42,203 nucleotides of DNA from Pseudovibrio sp. Ad37 (GTDB lineage Bacteria; Pseudomonadota; Alphaproteobacteria; Rhizobiales; Stappiaceae): NCBI RefSeq assembly GCF_001623075.1, contig NZ_LMCF01000005.1, positions 1 to 42,203 on the forward strand. Reading direction: 5' to 3'. Positions 8,295 through 16,141 of the stretch are shown here, piece after piece. A program made the position numbers and the translations under genes. The notes under the pieces were generated by a model, which worked only from the letters and a program-made list of their open reading frames with translations, made no database searches and was not told the DNA's origin. The first letter of the stretch is position 1; each line of letters begins with the position of its first letter.

Positions 8295-9023
8295 ATGAGC
8301 AGGGTAGCAATTGTAACCGGAGGAACGCGTGGCATCGGCGCAGCGATTTCCAAAGGATTGAAGGATGCAGGGTACACAGTTGCAGCAACATATGCAGGCA
8401 ACACGGAAGCGGCTGATAAATTCAGCGCAGAAACCGGCATCAGTGTTTACAAATGGGATGTAGCGGACCCTAAGGCCTGTGAAGCAGGCATTGCTCAGGT
8501 GGCAGAAGAACTCGGCCCGGTCGAAGTTCTCGTAAACAACGCGGGCATCACCCGCGATGGCTGGTTCCACAAGATGGATTACGACCAGTGGTCCGCCGTG
8601 ATGAAAACCAACCTCGACTCCATGTTCACAATGAGCCGCCCGGTTCTGGATGGCATGCGCGAGCGTGGCATAGGCCGCATCATCAACATTTCTTCCATCA
8701 ATGGACAGAAAGGCCAGATCGGCCAGACCAACTACTCCGCAGCAAAAGCAGGTGTGATCGGCTTCACAAAAGCACTGGCGCAGGAAACAGCGCGCAAGGG
8801 CATCACCGTGAACTGCATCTGCCCAGGCTATATCGACACTGATATGGTCGCAGCTGTCCCTGAGAAGGTTCTGGAAGGCATCATCGGCCAGATCCCGGTG
8901 GGGCGCCTGGGCAAGGCAGAAGAGATCGCAGGCATGGTCTGCTACCTCGCCTCCACAGCCGCAGCCTTCGTCACCGGTTCCGTCATGACCATCAACGGCG
9001 CCCAATACGTCGCAAACGGTTAA
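8295..9023 (+). CDS. phaB: Acetoacetyl-CoA reductase
   Basis: A 242-residue short-chain dehydrogenase that reduces acetoacetyl-CoA to 3-hydroxybutyryl-CoA with NADPH. It has the Rossmann motif TGGTRGIG (residues 8-15), NNAG at about residue 81, the catalytic Ser in ISSINGQKGQ, and YSAAKAG with catalytic Tyr and Lys. The segment around FHKMDYDQW is typical of PhaB. GGGGAG stands 9 bases before the ATG. No phaC synthase is in the window, so that gene must lie elsewhere. Confidence 0.94.
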   Translation: MSRVAIVTGGTRGIGAAISKGLKDAGYTVAATYAGNTEAADKFSAETGISVYKWDVADPKACEAGIAQVAEELGPVEVLVNNAGITRDGWFHKMDYDQWSAVMKTNLDSMFTMSRPVLDGMRERGIGRIINISSINGQKGQIGQTNYSAAKAGVIGFTKALAQETARKGITVNCICPGYIDTDMVAAVPEKVLEGIIGQIPVGRLGKAEEIAGMVCYLASTAAAFVTGSVMTINGAQYVANG

Positions 9024-9076
9024 TACGCAGCGGTGAGGAACCTCCCGCTCTAAAGCGTGCATGACGATCAAACACC

Positions 9077-9104
9077 AAAACCGCCTCTCTACGGGGCGGT
9101 TTTT
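9077..9104 (+). terminator. Rho-independent terminator after phaB
   Basis: AAAACCGCC pairs with GGCGGTTTT around a nine-base loop, then the T-run continues. It lies 54 bases after the phaB stop and ends the phaAB unit. Confidence 0.9.
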
Positions 9105-9201
9105 CTTATCTGGAACGCACCGACAAAATTTGGCAAGTTTGATGTGTGCAGACAATTCCGATATGACCTCTCGTTTGCATATGAACTCGGGTGGAAACGC
9201 A

Positions 9202-9834
9202 ATGCCAGATCTTTCAACGCTGCTTCTGTTCACAGCAGCTTCCTTTGCCCTCACTGCAACTCCCGGCCCAGACATGCTGCTAATTGCCTCCCGCAGTGCA
9301 GCTCAGGGAAGACGTGCAGGCCTAGCCACCTTTGCAGGAATTGCCACAGGAACTTACTTTCATGCGTTTGCCGCAGCCTTTGGCCTTTCACAGCTCTTTC
9401 TTGCTGTTCCTATCGCTTATGATGTTGTTCGGTTTTCAGGCGCTGCTTATTTGCTGTTTCTGGCTTGGAAGGCATTCACCTCAAAATCAGAGGCCGCCAG
9501 TACAACTATTGAAAATAAGACGCACTCATCCATTCAGATGTTTCGTCAGGGCCTTCTAACTAACCTGCTCAATCCCAAGATGGTCATCTTCATCCTGGCC
9601 TTGTTTCCTCAATTTGTGAAACCTGAAGCTGGAAACGTCGCAGTTCAGATAATGATCCTTGCCACCGTGTTGAACACAGTCGGCTTCTTCATCAACGGAC
9701 CTGTCATTGTCGCAGCAAATCACATGATGCGAACACTCGGAGGCAACGGAAAGCTTAAGTTTCTCGCAAATTATGTTTTAGGTGCCGTGTTCGCAGGTCT
9801 TGCAGCAAGATTAGCTTTCGAAACCCAACGCTAG
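9202..9834 (+). CDS. LysE/RhtB family amino-acid exporter
   Basis: A 210-residue inner-membrane protein with about six hydrophobic segments. The N-terminal signature TATPGPDMLLIASRSAAQGRRAG and the central GLLTNLLNPKMVIFILALFP are typical of LysE/RhtB efflux proteins, which export amino acids such as threonine or homoserine lactone; the substrate here is unknown. GGTGGA lies 8 bases before the ATG at 9202. Longer starts back to 9061 run through the phaB terminator and are not likely. Confidence 0.9.
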   Translation: MPDLSTLLLFTAASFALTATPGPDMLLIASRSAAQGRRAGLATFAGIATGTYFHAFAAAFGLSQLFLAVPIAYDVVRFSGAAYLLFLAWKAFTSKSEAASTTIENKTHSSIQMFRQGLLTNLLNPKMVIFILALFPQFVKPEAGNVAVQIMILATVLNTVGFFINGPVIVAANHMMRTLGGNGKLKFLANYVLGAVFAGLAARLAFETQR

Positions 9835-9846
9835 CAGAAAATTAAA

Positions 9847-9874
9847 AAAGGCCGCCCTTTCACAGGCGGCCTTT
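9847..9874 (+). terminator. Terminator of the LysE-family gene
   Basis: AAAGGCCGCC and GGCGGCCTTT form a perfect 10-bp stem with an eight-base loop, starting 13 bases after the stop. Confidence 0.88.
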
Positions 9875-9902
9875 CTTAGTTCAAGCGAAACATCACAAAA
9901 AG

Positions 9903-9930
9903 AAAAAGCCGCCCCGAGGGACGGCCTTTT
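9903..9930 (-). terminator. Terminator of rpmF
   Basis: On the minus strand GGCCGTCCC pairs with GGGGCGGC (with G-T pairs), followed by TTTTTCTTTTT. It faces the terminator at 9847-9874, so the convergent genes each have their own. Confidence 0.85.
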
Positions 9931-9960
9931 CAAAATCAACTCGCGCTGATCGCTTCAGAC

Positions 9961-10146
9961 TTAAGCGTCGTCTTTAGCCTGAAGGATCTGACGACCCCGG
10001 TACATACCACTCTTCAGGTCAACATGGTGCGGGCGACGAAGTTCGCCGGAATCCTTGTCTTCCACGTAAGCTGGTTGTGCCAGAGCATCAGTAGAACGGC
10101 GAAAGCCGCGCTTCATACGCGATACTTTTTTCTTAGGAACAGCCAT
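9961..10146 (-). CDS. rpmF: 50S ribosomal protein L32
   Basis: A 61-residue basic ribosomal protein beginning [20 protein letters not shown], the standard L32 start. The motif [19 protein letters not shown] is that of the alphaproteobacterial form without zinc-binding cysteines. AGAGAGAG precedes the ATG at 10146; the frame upstream is not L32-like. It follows mtgA in the same direction, as often seen in this class. Confidence 0.97.
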   Translation of the reverse strand: MAVPKKKVSRMKRGFRRSTDALAQPAYVEDKDSGELRRPHHVDLKSGMYRGRQILQAKDDA

Positions 10147-10286
10147 TGTAGCTCTCTCTCTCGTCACATGCGCACGCGCCACTCAAGCGCGGCGTTAACG
10201 TGCGAAATACACAATCTCTCAGATTGGCGGGGGTTATACAGGCAAACAGAAGGATTTGCCAGTCCTTATACGAAAATAATTTCGCA

Positions 10287-11003
10287 CTACCTCTCCGGCG
10301 CCGAAATACAGTTAAGCACTTCGCCGGCCACCTGAGCTCGGCTACGGTTTATACCGGCAAGCCTGCGATGTCCAGAGCTAGGTTTTGCAGGGTTCCTGGC
10401 AATTGGGTTTGGGAGCGCTGTAGCCAGCAAAGAGGCCTGAGTCGCAGAAAGTTTTGCAGCACTTTTCCCAAAGAAAGTTTGCGATGCAGCTTCCACTCCA
10501 AAGATCCCCGGACCCCACTCCGCAACGTTCAGATAGATCTCCAACACCCGCCGTTTCGACAGCACCGTATCGATGAGCATCGCCAGAGGAGCTTCCAGCA
10601 CTTTGCGCAGATAATCTCTGTCGTTCCAGAGAAACAGGTTCTTCGCAAGCTGCATGGTGATGGTACTCGCCCCCCGAGGGCGCTTGCCTTCAAACAACTT
10701 CCAGGCCTGCCCACGCACGGCAGGCCAGTCAACACCGCCGTGAGTGCAGAAGGTAGCATCCTCGGAGACAACCACAGAACGTTGTAAATTAACGGAAATT
10801 TCTTCCAAAGGCACCCATTCTCGCCAAACGGGCTGACCAGTCACAACGCGAAACAGCATCAAACTGGAATAAGGAGGAACCACAGAATACAGCAGGGTCA
10901 GCACCACCGGCAAAGCCACAAGCACCCCGAGTGTACGCAACACCCAACGCCTGATCCTTTGCTTTAATGGCTCTGGTTTCTCCTTTGAACGCGCTTTTTT
11001 CAA
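10287..11003 (-). CDS. mtgA: Monofunctional peptidoglycan transglycosylase
   Basis: A 238-residue glycosyltransferase family 51 enzyme that polymerises lipid II into glycan strands. A basic N-terminal tail is followed by one membrane anchor (about residues 20-45). The catalytic region has VVVSEDATFCTHGGVDW with the essential Glu, RGASTITMQLAKNLFLW and RRVLEIYLNVAEWGPGIFG. No transpeptidase domain follows. The start overlaps the oxyR stop by four bases, so the two are probably co-transcribed. Confidence 0.94.
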   Translation of the reverse strand: MKKARSKEKPEPLKQRIRRWVLRTLGVLVALPVVLTLLYSVVPPYSSLMLFRVVTGQPVWREWVPLEEISVNLQRSVVVSEDATFCTHGGVDWPAVRGQAWKLFEGKRPRGASTITMQLAKNLFLWNDRDYLRKVLEAPLAMLIDTVLSKRRVLEIYLNVAEWGPGIFGVEAASQTFFGKSAAKLSATQASLLATALPNPIARNPAKPSSGHRRLAGINRSRAQVAGEVLNCISAPER

Positions 11004-11944
11004 GCACTCTTCTCCGATACATCTTGAGGAACCGAGACGTCTCTTTGAGTTTCAACCATAAAGCGTTCCAGAGCCTTGCAAAGTAATTTTGCATTTCCTT
11101 CAAAAGAAGATTTACGCCTCCAGACCATTCCAATCGTCCGGCGCGCATTCTTGTCGGCAATCTTGATCAGCTTCAAAGAGGTCCCGCGGTCGATATCTGC
11201 ATCTACTGCAATACGTGGCACCAAAGTGACGCCGATGCCGTTATCCACCATTTGCACAAGTGTTGATAAAGATGTGGCTTGTACATCTTCATTTGCCGTC
11301 AACATACGTCCTCCCGTAGCGGCAAGGACATGGTTTCGCAAACAGTGCCCATCTTCCAGCAGCAGCAGCACCTCATCCGCAAGATCTTCCATCCTCACTT
11401 CATGGACACCAGCCAGCGCATGCGCACTCGGCACGGCCAGATAAAAAGCGTCGCTTCCGATCTCAGCAGATTCAAACCCGGTCGTGTCATAGGGCAGCGC
11501 CATCAGCGCCGCATCAATCCGCCCTTCCCGCAAAGCAATGATCAAATTGCGCGACAGATCTTCACGAAGGAACAATTGCAACTCAGGATAAAGCTCCCTG
11601 AGCTGCGGCAGAAAGCGTGGCAGCAAGAATGGCGCAACGGATGGAATCACCCCCAACCGAAACCGGCCACACAAAGGCTTGTTCTGCGCGCGGGCCCCCT
11701 GCACAAGGTCCTCTGCATCACGCAACAGCAAGGATGCTCGCTCCAGCACCTTCTCTCCTGCTTCAGTCAGCACCAACGTGCGGCCAGAGCGGTCGAGCAG
11801 CTCACATCCAAGAATGCCTTCCAACTGCTTGATCGAGGCAGAAAGCGTTGATTGTGTGATGAAACAAGCCTCCGCTGCCTTCGAAAAAGACAGAAGTTTG
11901 GCCAGCGTTTTGAAGTATTGAAGCTGTTTTAATGTGGGTAACAT
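11000..11944 (-). CDS. oxyR: LysR-type hydrogen peroxide sensor OxyR
   Basis: A 314-residue LysR regulator. The N-terminal winged helix-turn-helix (residues 4-62) starts LPTLKQLQYFKTLAKLLSFS. The regulatory domain contains LLLLEDGHCLRN, which matches the peroxidatic Cys segment of OxyR (Cys201 here, Cys199 in E. coli). The position of the second E. coli cysteine (C208) is Thr210. Divergent ahpC-ahpD is the natural target. MLPTLKQ at 11944 is preferred over the start six codons upstream. mtgA overlaps its stop. Confidence 0.9.
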   Translation of the reverse strand: MLPTLKQLQYFKTLAKLLSFSKAAEACFITQSTLSASIKQLEGILGCELLDRSGRTLVLTEAGEKVLERASLLLRDAEDLVQGARAQNKPLCGRFRLGVIPSVAPFLLPRFLPQLRELYPELQLFLREDLSRNLIIALREGRIDAALMALPYDTTGFESAEIGSDAFYLAVPSAHALAGVHEVRMEDLADEVLLLLEDGHCLRNHVLAATGGRMLTANEDVQATSLSTLVQMVDNGIGVTLVPRIAVDADIDRGTSLKLIKIADKNARRTIGMVWRRKSSFEGNAKLLCKALERFMVETQRDVSVPQDVSEKSA

Positions 11945-11979
11945 CGTGCGACCAGATGACACAGATCAAAGCCTATAGA

Positions 11980-11994
11980 TTAGAATTTCTCTAA
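11980..11994. promoter_or_regulatory. Candidate OxyR operator
   Basis: TTAGA-N5-TCTAA is a short inverted repeat 36 bases before the oxyR ATG, with CTATAG just upstream at 11973-11978. LysR regulators usually bind dyads of this kind near their own start. The assignment rests on position and symmetry only. Confidence 0.4.
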
Positions 11995-12072
11995 GTTTTG
12001 GCGGAATTCGGCCAATCCCAAGACAACTTAGCATGTCGTTCGAAAAAATCGATGGACTTCTTCGTTATTATC

Positions 12073-12090
12073 GTTTTGACCGATCAAAAC
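12073..12090. promoter_or_regulatory. Inverted repeat upstream of ahpC
   Basis: GTTTTGA-CCGA-TCAAAAC is a perfect 7-bp inverted repeat about 100 bases before the ahpC ATG. It may be a regulator site or an early hairpin. A smaller hairpin, GACGC-N6-GCGTC (12154-12169), lies just before the ahpC ribosome site. Confidence 0.45.
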
Positions 12091-12191
12091 AAGAGTTGCA
12101 TAAAGACCCCAACGAAGATGCGTTTTTCGACATTTTCATGAGAATCACTAATCGACGCGCTCTGGCGTCATTCCATATTTAGGAGAGTACC

Positions 12192-12743
12192 ATGCTCGGT
12201 ATCGGCGAAAAGCTTCCAGAATTTGAAGTAGTTGGCGTAAAGCCTGGTTTCAACAACCACGAAGAAAACGGCGAAAGCGCATTTGAAGCAATCACTGAAA
12301 AAAGCTTCGAAGGTAAGTGGAAGGTAATCTTCTTCTACCCAAAAGACTTCACTTTCGTATGCCCAACCGAAATCGCTGAATTCGCTCGCCTTGCAGGTGA
12401 GTTTGAAGACCGTGACGCAGTTGTACTCGGCGGTTCTTCCGACAACGAATTCTGTAAGCTGGCATGGCGCCGTGACCACGCAGACCTCGACAAGCTGCCA
12501 ATCTGGGCATTCGCTGACACCAACGGTTCCCTGATCGATGGCCTTGGCGTTCGCTCCCCAGACGGCGTTGCATTCCGCTACACCTTCGTTGTCGACAACG
12601 AAAACACCATTCAGCACATTTACGCAACCAACCTGAACGTTGGCCGTAACCCTAAAGACACACTGCGTGTTCTTGACGCTCTGCAGACCGACGAACTCTG
12701 CCCATGTAACCGTGAAGTTGGCGGCGACGTGATCGCAGCTTAA
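12192..12743 (+). CDS. ahpC: Alkyl hydroperoxide reductase C (peroxiredoxin)
   Basis: A 183-residue two-cysteine peroxiredoxin reducing hydrogen peroxide and organic peroxides. The peroxidatic Cys57 is in DFTFVCPTEI. Near the end DELCPCN carries Cys170 and Cys172, matching the C-terminal Cys pair of the mycobacterial AhpC that is reduced by AhpD and not AhpF. An additional Cys88 is present. AGGAGAG precedes the ATG. It is divergent from oxyR and followed by ahpD, which fits the AhpC-AhpD pairing. Confidence 0.95.
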   Translation: MLGIGEKLPEFEVVGVKPGFNNHEENGESAFEAITEKSFEGKWKVIFFYPKDFTFVCPTEIAEFARLAGEFEDRDAVVLGGSSDNEFCKLAWRRDHADLDKLPIWAFADTNGSLIDGLGVRSPDGVAFRYTFVVDNENTIQHIYATNLNVGRNPKDTLRVLDALQTDELCPCNREVGGDVIAA

Positions 12744-12758
12744 TTCCGGAATGATCAG

Positions 12759-12803
12759 GACCGGAGCACATAAAGCGAAAAATCGCAGGCTCCGGTCTTT
12801 TTT
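12759..12803 (+). terminator. Terminator between ahpC and ahpD
   Basis: GACCGGAGC pairs perfectly with GCTCCGGTC around a 21-base loop that holds a small inner GCGA/TCGC hairpin, followed by six T. It would lower ahpD expression relative to ahpC unless ahpD has its own promoter. Confidence 0.85.
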
Positions 12804-12914
12804 AGCGTACTTCCGAAGACAATAAAAAACAGGTTTCGGAAGAGTTTATGCATCAAAAACTAAAAACCATCACTTTGCACGTGGCCCATTGCCAAAATCA
12901 TTAGGAGAAACATC

Positions 12915-13457
12915 ATGTCCATCGATTCCTTGAAATCCCGCCTTGGTGACTTTGCTAAGGACGTTCGTTTGAATCTTGGCTCTATGGGAACTGATGAATC
13001 TCTGACTGCTCAACAGAAATACGGCCTGATCGTCGCTTGCGCCATCGCCACCCGCAACGCAGACGTGAAAAAGGCCCTGATTGCAGAAGCTGCTCCGCAC
13101 CTGTCCGCAGAAGCGATGAGCGCCGCCAAAGCTGCTGTGTCAATCATGAGCATGAACAACATCTACTACCGCTTCGTACACCTCTCCTCAAATGAGCAGT
13201 ACGGAACCATGCCTGCCAAATTGCGCATGAACGTGATTGGCAAGCCGGGCGTAGACAAAGTTGATTTTGAATTGTGGTCGCTTGCTGTATCCGCCATCAA
13301 CGGCTGTGGCATGTGCATCGATAGCCATGAAGCTATCCTGCGCAAAGCTGGAGTAACTGCCGAGATGGTGCAAACAGCTGTTCGTTTCGCATCAATCATC
13401 CAATCTGCTGCTGTCGCCCTTGAAGCATCAGAACTGGAATTGGAAGCAGCTGAATAA
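12915..13457 (+). CDS. ahpD: Alkylhydroperoxidase AhpD
   Basis: A 180-residue carboxymuconolactone decarboxylase-family protein that acts as the reductant of AhpC. The active-site motif [12 protein letters not shown] (about residues 130-141) has the CxxC pair and the following His of the proton relay. [23 protein letters not shown] is typical of AhpD. AGGAGAAA stands 6 bases before the ATG. Known mycobacterial AhpD is recharged by lipoyl dehydrogenase complexes; I infer the same here. Confidence 0.94.
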   Translation: MSIDSLKSRLGDFAKDVRLNLGSMGTDESLTAQQKYGLIVACAIATRNADVKKALIAEAAPHLSAEAMSAAKAAVSIMSMNNIYYRFVHLSSNEQYGTMPAKLRMNVIGKPGVDKVDFELWSLAVSAINGCGMCIDSHEAILRKAGVTAEMVQTAVRFASIIQSAAVALEASELELEAAE

Positions 13458-13555
13458 CCACAAGCGCCTCTCCTAAGGTTTTCGCCCTGTTTAATCCCCT
13501 CCCAGGATTATTCGTGCCCGAATAACAGGCGATCCCTAAACTGGCTCCAAGAGCT

Positions 13556-13586
13556 AAGCCGAAGCCCCCCAGCTTCGGCTTTTCTT
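13556..13586 (+). terminator. Terminator of ahpD
   Basis: AGCCGAAGC pairs with GCTTCGGCT around a C-rich loop, followed by TTTCTTT. It lies between the convergent ahpD and the TM2 gene. Confidence 0.85.
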
Positions 13587-13598
13587 TGTGATGAGCCT

Positions 13599-13958
13599 CT
13601 AACGAACCTCATTCGGCTCGGAAGGTGTATTGAACACTCCCACAAGGATGATCAGAAGATCAACGAACGCCCACGCAGAGACAATCATTCCCAACCCCAA
13701 AGCTCCACTGACAACGGCCAGCATCCCGTTTGGATCCAACGTTTCCATCCAGTTCAGACCGCTCACAATCAGAAAAGCCGTAATCAAAGAGAGAACAAGC
13801 ATCACTGCTCCGCTCAGCGGCTTACCAAGATAAAACCGATGCAGCCCCAAGCCACCCAAAAAGAGCGACAGGATCACCGTCACCACAGCAGATTTGTGCG
13901 GATTCTTGAGATAAAAGAAACCTCTTTTACTAGGCGGAATGACGGTTTGATCGCTCAT
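13599..13958 (-). CDS. TM2 domain membrane protein
   Basis: A 119-residue protein. A polar N-terminus is followed by two or three hydrophobic segments. The first, VILSLFLGGLGLHRFYLGK, carries the G-x-HRFYLG signature of the TM2 domain. The ATG at 13958 has GGAGG eight bases upstream. The function of bacterial TM2 proteins is unknown. A second TM2 gene lies directly upstream on the same strand. Confidence 0.85.
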   Translation of the reverse strand: MSDQTVIPPSKRGFFYLKNPHKSAVVTVILSLFLGGLGLHRFYLGKPLSGAVMLVLSLITAFLIVSGLNWMETLDPNGMLAVVSGALGLGMIVSAWAFVDLLIILVGVFNTPSEPNEVR

Positions 13959-14108
13959 AACTACGACCTCCGGTGAGCTTCGATCACACTCAGAGGCTGA
14001 CACGCATTATCGATCAACACATCTCTCGAAATTTACGGCATAGAACTAGGGGTTATGAATTCTTCCTAGGCAAATCTGAAGCAACCAAGTCGCCGCCTCA
14101 CAGCTGCC

Positions 14109-14492
14109 CTAAAAGCTCTCCCGAATAAGCAATACAATCAGCACGATCAGATCGATAAACACCCAAATGTTCGCAATCATTGCCATGCCGATGGCAACGC
14201 CGAAGCCAACCCACTCGCCTGTCGTCAGATCAGCAATCAAATTATGCCCGTCCAATCCCATCAGCAACGGGATCAGGATCAAAACTGCTGTAATGTTCAG
14301 GCAGTTGATGACAACAGCACTGCCAAGCTTGCGCAGATAAAACCGGTGGGCCGCGAACTGCCCAAGCAATAGCGCAAACAAAACGGCATAAGCTGTCGAT
14401 TTACCCGGTTCGGAAAAATTGAAAATGCCCTCTCGCCGCCTTTGCGAGGGCAATGGAATATCATCAAACACCAACGACCTGCTTTCACCCAT
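14109..14492 (-). CDS. TM2-like membrane protein
   Basis: A 127-residue protein with a basic N-terminal tail (SQRRREGIFNF), then AVLFALLLGQFAAHRFYLRK, a TM2-type first helix and turn, and two more membrane segments ending in FIDLIVLIVLLI. The organisation matches the neighbour at 13599-13958, so the two are probably old paralogs. The gap between them is 150 bases. Confidence 0.8.
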   Translation of the reverse strand: MGESRSLVFDDIPLPSQRRREGIFNFSEPGKSTAYAVLFALLLGQFAAHRFYLRKLGSAVVINCLNITAVLILIPLLMGLDGHNLIADLTTGEWVGFGVAIGMAMIANIWVFIDLIVLIVLLIRESF

Positions 14493-14556
14493 GCATTCTA
14501 AACATCGGGAAAGTAGCCAATGATTTTACTGGGCGTCAATGATCCAATCCAACAAA

Positions 14557-14576
14557 CCCCGGAACTAATTCCGGGG
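14557..14576 (-). terminator. Probable terminator of cfa
   Basis: On the minus strand CCCCGGAA and TTCCGGGG form a perfect 8-bp stem with a four-base loop, followed by TTTGTT. It lies 24 bases after the cfa stop. The weak T-run lowers confidence. Confidence 0.65.
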
Positions 14577-14599
14577 CCATTTCTTTAATACAGAGCAGC

Positions 14600-15841
14600 T
14601 TAGGCCGTTTTTCTGCGATCATCACGATGAGAGATCATCGCCTGCTCATTGTCACCAATGAAGTCACGGATAATCGGCACAGCATCCCGTTCTTTAGACA
14701 GGATCAACTGGAACACCATGAGTCTCCCGTGCAGGAAGTTCATTTCGCAGCCTGACAGATAAAACTCCCACATTTTGCAAAAGCGCTCGTCATACAGCTC
14801 TTTGATCTTGTCTCGGTTACGCTCAAAGTTAAGGCGCCAATCTCTCAGGGTGTAATAATAGTGCAGCCGTAAGATCTCGTTATCACAGACCCAAAGACCT
14901 GTTTTTTCAATATCGGCAAAAGTCTCTGAAAGAGCAGGACAATATCCACCTGGGAAGATGTACTTACTCAGGAACGGACCCGTTACACCCGGAGGTCCAC
15001 TGCGACCAATTGAGTGAATGACAGCATAGCCATCCTGTTTCAGACAGTCTCTGACCTTAGCAAAGTAAGCACCCAGATTGCCGTGGCCAACATGCTCCAT
15101 CATGCCGACAGAAACAACGCGGTCAAACTCACCTTCAAACTCGTTGTAGTCCAGACAGACAAAATCAACCTTGCCCTCAAGACCGGCAGCTTTCACCCGT
15201 TCTTCAGCAATTTTGATCTGCTCGGTAGAGACATTGAGAGAGGTCACCTGCGCACCGGTCTGCGCCATGCGAATGGCCAGAGAACCCCAACCACCACCAA
15301 TTTCAAGCACTGACATACCCGGCTTCAGGTCCAGCTTGGCAACCAGATGATCCAGCTTGGCCTGCTGGGCTTCTTCAAGTGTGTCTTCAGGTGTCCGGTA
15401 ATAAGCGCAACTATAATTGAGCCCGTCATCCAGAAACAGCCGATACAAGTCCGTCGACAGATCGTAATGATGACGCACCTGCGCTTTGTTTTTCTTCAGG
15501 TTCAGGCCAAGTCGCCGCCGCGTATGGCCGTCTTTCATGAAGGTTAGAATTCGTTGAATAGGATGTTCTGTAAGCAGGCCATCATTCGCCATGAATACAG
15601 CAACCAGATCATTCAAAGTGTGACCCGGCTCCATGGTGATCAAGCCATCCATATAGGCTTCGGCTGCTTTCAGCTCAGGATCAATCAGAAGTGTGTAGGG
15701 AAGCTTCTGACTGTGAAAACGCAATGCAGCGGAGGGGCCGCTTTCATCGCTACCAAAAACATGCTTTTTATCTTTGGCATCAAAAATTACAAGTTGCCCT
15801 ATCTGGACAAAATTCGACAAAATCTTCGAAAGTGCACGCAT
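14600..15841 (-). CDS. cfa: Cyclopropane-fatty-acyl-phospholipid synthase
   Basis: A 413-residue SAM-dependent enzyme that turns unsaturated acyl chains of membrane phospholipids into cyclopropane rings. The methyltransferase core starts near residue 170 with VLEIGGGWGSLAIRMA (SAM loop). Family segments HYDLSTDLYRLFLDDGLNYSCAYY, VGMMEHVGHGN and SKYIFPGGYCP are present. AGGGGGA lies 6 bases before the ATG at 15841. The gene diverges from ispA. Expression at stationary phase or under acid is typical of the family but not visible here. Confidence 0.94.
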   Translation of the reverse strand: MRALSKILSNFVQIGQLVIFDAKDKKHVFGSDESGPSAALRFHSQKLPYTLLIDPELKAAEAYMDGLITMEPGHTLNDLVAVFMANDGLLTEHPIQRILTFMKDGHTRRRLGLNLKKNKAQVRHHYDLSTDLYRLFLDDGLNYSCAYYRTPEDTLEEAQQAKLDHLVAKLDLKPGMSVLEIGGGWGSLAIRMAQTGAQVTSLNVSTEQIKIAEERVKAAGLEGKVDFVCLDYNEFEGEFDRVVSVGMMEHVGHGNLGAYFAKVRDCLKQDGYAVIHSIGRSGPPGVTGPFLSKYIFPGGYCPALSETFADIEKTGLWVCDNEILRLHYYYTLRDWRLNFERNRDKIKELYDERFCKMWEFYLSGCEMNFLHGRLMVFQLILSKERDAVPIIRDFIGDNEQAMISHRDDRRKTA

Positions 15842-16141
15842 TTCTATTCCCCCTATCATCTCTTATAGCTGACTTACTAGGGCGCCTTATTACGAGGCTC
15901 TTATTATATGACCTTAGGTAACTTTAGATTTAACCTAAAGAAAAAAACAGCATCAAGGCAACTCCGCAGGAAATCTCAGCCGAATATTTACGGGGCGAAA
16001 ATCCGCAGGAACCTTACGGAAACACTCCATTTCACTTGACGTTGAGCTGTTTTCAGGACAAACGATCAACTTGCTATCTGTCGAATAGGTAAGCACTTTC
16101 AAATCTGTTGTACTTTATTTGCTCGTTTGGGATGGGGTTCT
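15842..16141. promoter_or_regulatory. cfa-ispA divergent intergenic region
   Basis: No gene in these 300 bases. Near cfa, CTTTAG-N7-CTAAAG (15922-15940) is a perfect 6-bp inverted repeat next to an A-run. The phrase CCGCAGGAA occurs twice, at about 15963 and 16003. Promoters for both neighbours must lie here, but I cannot place -35/-10 boxes with confidence. Confidence 0.4.

Noticed and set aside
8190-9275. 361-codon leftward open frame opposite phaB
   Set aside because: It mirrors phaB and the intergenic terminator, is Cys/His-rich without any family pattern, and PhaB motifs are unmistakable on the other strand.
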